DNA of 64,000 bases from Ziziphus jujuba. Its lineage: Eukaryota; Streptophyta; Magnoliopsida; Rosales; Rhamnaceae. The notes below the pieces were generated by a model. That model did no database searches, had not been told where the DNA came from, and saw only the letters and a list, made by a program, of their open reading frames with translations. Shown here in pieces: positions 59,176 to 64,000 of this stretch. A program made the translations under genes and the position numbers. The stretch is from contig NC_083382.1 of assembly GCF_031755915.1 (NCBI RefSeq), forward strand, positions 16,274,501-16,338,500. Direction: 5' to 3'. The stretch's first letter is position 1, and each line of letters starts with the position of its first letter.

Positions 59176-61905
59176 ATTTAGTTCTGAAAAACAAAAGGTT
59201 ATGATAGTCAAAAGAAAACAAACCTTATGGAATCCGTTAAAAGATCTTTTGCCTTATCAAGCTCAATAATCAATTTCAAAGTATTAATCTTCCTTAGTTT
59301 GCCAGAATCAAGCATTGCCAACCTAGCAATGTGAAGCATACTGCCAACAGGAAAAACAAAATATCATCAACAATTTGTTGAGGTCTTTTGCTAGTTTTTT
59401 TTCTCTCTTTTATGTATTCAGTGGTTGTTATTTTAAATAATTTTATGGTTCTCATAAAAAATCAAAAAAAAAAAATAATAAGAAAGAAAGGGACAAGATC
59501 TAATTATAATGCATCCAAGTATAACAAGTCATCAAAATGATATGAATTACATGCTATTGATACAAGGAAATTTTTCTTGTGAGTTTCTCTCCATCAAGAA
59601 TTTTATTCATTGAAATAATAGGTAGTATTAAGGCAGCAATATTTTTCCAAGTCAGTTGAGTGAAAAATAAACCTGTACTAAATCACCAGGAAGTAAGACT
59701 TTTCGAGTGTCAAGACACCTGCAAGGATTAAAAGTAAGAAAGTTGGTAGTAATATCACTTTTATTGATCATATACACTTCTCAGTTTTCACCTTTCATGA
59801 AAATCCAGTGCTTTATTTAAATTCCTAGTTGATCACAGGGTAAAGCTAATCCTTCAAATTATGGCATCCAGAGAATTTCATCCTTGTTTTACAAGCAATA
59901 ACCAAGGTCAGTCTTTTCTTATGATTTATATATCCTTTGTTTGCAGTATTTAATATCTAATATTTCCAAGTTTACAACAATATGACTGAAAAACTTATGA
60001 ACAAAAAATAGAGATAGAGAGAGGGGAAAGGAGAAGAAGAAAGAAAGAGACAGGAGGAGAGAGAGAGAAATTTGACTAAGATAATAAAACTTCAACCTTT
60101 ATTAATTCCATAACATGCAGGATTTTCTTTGTACATTCTCAGCCTCTCCTGGACAATTGGATCTCTGGTAAATCTAAAGAGAGAAGGAAATAGGCAAGAA
60201 TATGAGACAACTCAAATGCAATTAAAAGTAGAAGTGGCAATTTGGGTCATGACACGGCGATACGACTCAAAAACAATACGGAATAAATAGGTTTGGGTTT
60301 ATCATAAATGGGCTCGGATCATAATCTGGTCAACCCGTTTAACATGATTATTAATTGTGTCATTTTTGGGTTGACCTGTTTAACTCGAAATTGACCCGTT
60401 ATGACCCACTTATTAAATATGTCAATTTCAACCCGACACGATTATACAGAGATGGCAATTCGTGTCCACGTGTCGAGTTTGTATCAACCTGTTTAATAAT
60501 CGTGTCGAAAATGCTCAACCCTAATCCGACCTGTTTATTAATCGTATTAGGTATTTAAAATACTAACCCAACCTATTTATAAACAGAACAACCTGTAAAA
60601 CTAATCGTGCTAAACAGGTCGTATTGATCTGTTAACCTATTAACCTAAATATTGACCTATTAACCTATTAATCTAAAATTAATCTATTTATTGAAAATTA
60701 ACTTGGTTATTAATATACCTATTTTACTAACTTGAAAATCAAGCTCCATATTTGAAAATGATTTAAAAATAATAATTAAAAAAAAACAACATAAAAATAA
60801 TTGAAGTATTAAAACAATTAAGATACAATATCTAAATTTCATGGTAATATACCTTCAAATTATATTTGCAAATCTTAATCCACCATACATAAATTTCGAT
60901 ACATGTGCTTTTATAAAAAATTACTTTTATAGAGTTTTTTAATTTATAATATTTTTATTTATTAAATAATATATTATAGGTAAAATTATAATTTAAAATT
61001 AAATTTAAATGGGTTGTAATAGGTATATAATAGTGTAGGGCTGAAACTGATACGGTTAATAAATAGATCATAACGGATCAATTTCGAGTTAAACGTGTCA
61101 ATCCAAAAATGACACAATTAATAATCATGTTAAACGGGTTGATTCGATTATGATCCGAACCTATTTATGATAAACCTAAACCCATTTATTCCGTATCATT
61201 TTCGAGTCGTGTCATCATGTCATGACCCAAATTACCACCTCTATTATATACCTATTACAATCCATTTAAATTTAATTTTAAATTATAATTTTATCCATGA
61301 TATGATATTTAATAAATAAAAAAATATTATAAATTAAAAACTTTATAAAAATAATTTTTTATTATTAATTTTTTAAAGACAAAAAATAAATCTTTAATAA
61401 AACAAAAATAAATAGGTTAGTTTTCGGGTTAGTAGGTTAGTTTTTGGATTAACGGGTCAATTTCAGGTTAACAAGTTAATAGGTCAACACAACCCGTTAA
61501 AGTAATCATATTAAACAGGTTGTATCGTATTGACATGTTTACAAACAAGTTAGGTTAGTATTTTAAGTACTTAATATAATTAATAAATGGATCGTGTTCG
61601 GATTAAGCATTTTTAACACAATTATTAAACGAATTGACACAAACACGACCCATGAATACGAATTGTTAGGTCTAATTAAAAGTTCCAATAACAAACGATA
61701 TAGCTGAATTAACTTAATTAATAAGGTGCAAAAAGAAACTTGCAGTCTTATAAATCAAATGCAAAAAATAACATGAAAATATATTTTACATTCTATTAAG
61801 CCTTTAACAAAATCATCCTGTTACAAGAACATTATAGTAGAATTGGAAAAGATGTATCGGTTATCACTTTTACATTAAACACAGTCCCCTTTTTTTCTTT
61901 TTTCT
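59176..61905 (-). pseudogene. Partial duplicate of the TPR gene (exons 11-14 with introns)
   Basis: Introns and exons both match 17541-18790, so this is a DNA duplication and not a retrocopy. Exon 14 copy is at 59224-59345, with about 11 bp lost across the splice acceptor. Exon 13 copy is at 59673-59718. Exon 12 copy is at about 59792-59882, with a deletion and its acceptor AG changed to AA. Exon 11 copy is at 60097-60173, with 1 bp lost. A 1.44-kb TIR element splits the next intron (60230-61673). After 61905 the match jumps to the region beyond the TPR promoter (25590 onward), so exons 1-10 were deleted. Non-functional. Confidence 0.85.
60230..61673. mobile_element. TIR element of 1.44 kb with nested inverted repeats
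   Basis: It is flanked by AATTAAAAGT on both sides (60220-60229 and 61674-61683), while the intact TPR gene has this sequence once at the equivalent place. The ends are imperfect inverted repeats containing GGCAATTTGGGTCATGAC on the left and ACAATTCGTATTCATGGGTC in reverse on the right. A long internal inverted repeat joins 60230-60420 to 61020-61245. No transposase is seen. A 9-10 bp duplication suggests a Mutator-like element; 8 bp plus chance matches would suggest hAT. Confidence 0.75.
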
Positions 61906-61944
61906 GTTTTTTTGTTTTCTTATTGACACAGAACTAAACTTTAT

Positions 61945-62990
61945 TGATACTTTAAACTGTTACAATGTTGCACCATATATTCTGTTCAAAATCCATTAGA
62001 TGCATATGCAAATATTATATTAGGAATTAATTTGTAATATAAGACAGTTTGAAAATCAGTATATAATGCTTCACATAATTTGAAAATTAAATATGTAGTG
62101 AATTCAACATCATATTTAATCATCAAGTTATATTAGGCATTACAAATTAATCCTTAAACTATATCTTATATACAAATTGGTCCTAAAAGTATATGATTTT
62201 GAATGGATGGACAATGGCGCAATACTTGAACTAGTTTGAGGACTAAAATGTCAAAAAAAATTTAGGGACCAATTTATAAATGGTAGTATAGCATAAAGAC
62301 TAAACATGAAATTAACTATTTTTCTATCTTAATTGTTTTTTTGGGGTAAATTTCTATTTTAATTGTTGGGTATTCCAGCAACATTGAAAACAACATAAAA
62401 TACAAAAGTTGAAGACTTGATAATTTAGAAAGATTTGACTTCGGGCAAAAGAGGATAAAAAGAGAGGGGTGCACATTTAGCTTGTTTTTAGCTTTCAATG
62501 TTCCTCTTACATGCCATCTTTGACTTGTTATAGTTATCTTCAAACCTAGTGGGTAAAATCTCTTTTTAATATTAGGGTAATTGGCTAGTCTTCCGTGAAT
62601 TATAGTTTCGGCATTTTAGTCCCTTTTTTTTTCTTTTTGTCTATGAACTGATATATTTTTGGTGAGAATAATCCTTAAATTATTTTTGTCAACTCCTTGA
62701 TGATTTGGATCACGTCCATGTCATGTGTGGAAATAAAGAGGAATAGTGAGGGGCAAACATAGTCCTTGCAGCATCTAATAAAAAAATTGAAAGACTAAAG
62801 TGCTAAATCTTGTGTAATTCAGTAGCTAAATATCAAATTTTGTATACTTTTAGGAGTTAAAGTACCAAATTTTGTATAGTTCAGGTCCAGTTAACAATTT
62901 AATATTATTTTTGTAATGATTTTTTTTTTTTAAAATGTCATATGATTTAATACTATCATGCATAAGCTTTTTTTTTTTTTTTTTTACTAG
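61945..62990. repeat. Block repeated from 25590-26520
   Basis: Second copy of the TPR upstream flank, in the same orientation, with the same landmark order. It continues the direct duplication from the TPR pseudogene toward OMT3. Confidence 0.75.
62570..62908. mobile_element. TIR-type element, copy B
   Basis: The left end AATATTAGGGTAATTGGCTA is mirrored by the right end (AATATTAAATTGTTAACTGG in reverse). Internal GGCATTTTAGTCCC lies left, and GTTAAAGTACCAAA lies right in opposite sense. Relative of 26170-26480, probably carried along by the block duplication. Confidence 0.55.
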
Positions 62991-63382
62991 GTAAAATACA
63001 AGCTTCTACAATAAGTGCAAATACATGGGACTTTGACACAAGGGCACATATGGGCAGCCAAGTGCCCTATCAATTTAGGCCCTCTCTTACCTTGCATTAA
63101 GAAATAATACTACGAGCATCAAACAACAAAAGAGAATTGAGCCACCGAGGCCCTCTCTGTTTGCCCTGACTTACCAAAATTCAAGTTTATTCAATAACAT
63201 ACCATACAACTAAGTACATTAACAATAGCATACCATTGTCACACACAAAATGTCTATTAACAATAGCATACCATTGTCACACACAAAATGTCTCTAAATA
63301 TAATATATAATGCCAAGGTACCTAAACATTAAAAGATCATTATTATATGATAGGCAATAATATTATGGATGTTGTTGATTAA

Positions 63383-63676
63383 TTAGTTAGGATAGGCCTC
63401 AATGATGGAAAGCATGGAAGGAATTTTGATGACTTTGTAACGAGGGAAACCCGCTTCATTTATCACATTTTTCCATTCCATTTCTGTTTTTTGCCTTGCA
63501 CCTGTAACCACCAACAAAAAAATATCTGATCTCATGTACGATTCCTCAAGCCGGTGATTTTTTCCTTCAGCAACAGTGTCTAAAATAATAACTTTTCCAT
63601 TTTTATCAGGTATTGCTTTGCGACAATTCTTCAAAATTTCCAGCACTATGTCGTCAGGCCAATCACGCAGCGTAGT
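63383..63676 (-). CDS. Class I plant O-methyltransferase, OMT3, second exon only
   Basis: The 97-codon last exon matches OMT2 exon 2 (41608-41901) along its length, with the same acceptor context (TTACAATGCAG) and stop position, ending IIEAYPN. It carries TTLRDWPDD, so Arg replaces the catalytic His as in OMT2. Exon 1 with the dimerisation and SAM-binding domains lies beyond the right edge of the window, so integrity cannot be judged. The downstream sequence (63000-63380) matches 41215-41607 downstream of OMT2, which makes OMT2 and OMT3 direct duplicates in the same orientation. Confidence 0.82.
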   Translation of the reverse strand, partial: TTLRDWPDDIVLEILKNCRKAIPDKNGKVIILDTVAEGKNHRLEESYMRSDIFLLVVTGARQKTEMEWKNVINEAGFPRYKVIKIPSMLSIIEAYPN

Positions 63677-64000
63677 CTGCATTGTAATATTATATCAAAT
63701 ATAAAATATCTCTGTAGTAATTATTGTAAATGACACATATATTAAACATTAAAAACCCCTTTTTTAGTTTCATTATTAGAAATTCAATTTTCGTTCAACT
63801 CTCACACATTGTTAACACCTAAAACAAATAAGTTTTGATTAGAAGCAAAAGATTAATTATACTTACTGATCTTGCGCTTCTGGGTTGTTCTTAAAGTGGC
63901 CCCTGCTTTTTTCTTTTCTTTTTTTCTTGAACAATGTCACAGATGCACCATACAAATATTTTAAATAGCATTTTTCAAATATCTAATTGGTATGTTAATA

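Noticed and set aside
1..64000. CRISPR-like arrays, operons or bacterial mobile elements
   Set aside because: The DNA is clearly plant nuclear. The regular repeats are minisatellites and microsatellites without unique spacers.

Overview
This is plant nuclear DNA, most likely from a eudicot. It is AT-rich and full of simple repeats, its genes have GT-AG introns, and it carries plant-type class I O-methyltransferases (OMTs), LTR retrotransposons and a caulimovirid-type endogenous pararetrovirus. I cannot name the species from the sequence. No tRNA, rRNA or CRISPR array was seen.

Only a few genes look intact. OMT1 (10939-12752, +) and OMT2 (41608-43791, -) are two-exon, 356-codon methyltransferases. 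OMT3 (63383 onward, -) enters the window with only its second exon. An 18-exon, 554-codon TPR gene of the kinesin-light-chain-like type lies on the minus strand at 15333-24880. A broken copy of its exons 11-14 lies at 59176-61905.

Layout. 1-4.1 kb: a LINE relic split by a 3-kb solo LTR. 4.1-8.6 kb: AT-rich DNA with nested diverged duplications and a 33-bp minisatellite with an 82-bp higher-order period. 8.6-12.9 kb: arm 1 of an inverted duplication carrying OMT1. 15-25 kb: the TPR gene. 25-32 kb: gene-poor repeats. 32.1-41.1 kb: an old Ty3/gypsy element (-) with both LTRs, broken by a MITE-like insertion in RT and by a second solo LTR. 41.4-57.5 kb: arm 2 of the inverted duplication carrying OMT2, inflated by a 4.7-kb pararetrovirus fragment (49.3-54.04 kb) and a third solo LTR (54.1-57.1 kb). 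57.8-59.0 kb: a copia gag/LTR relic. 59.2-64 kb: a second, decayed copy of the TPR-OMT block, ending in OMT3.

The window is a small OMT cluster made by one inverted and one direct segmental duplication. Because arm 1 keeps the unoccupied sites, the edges of the solo LTR and the pararetrovirus in arm 2 can be read directly by comparison. All three OMT paralogs lack the usual catalytic histidine of class I plant OMTs, which is the main functional puzzle here.
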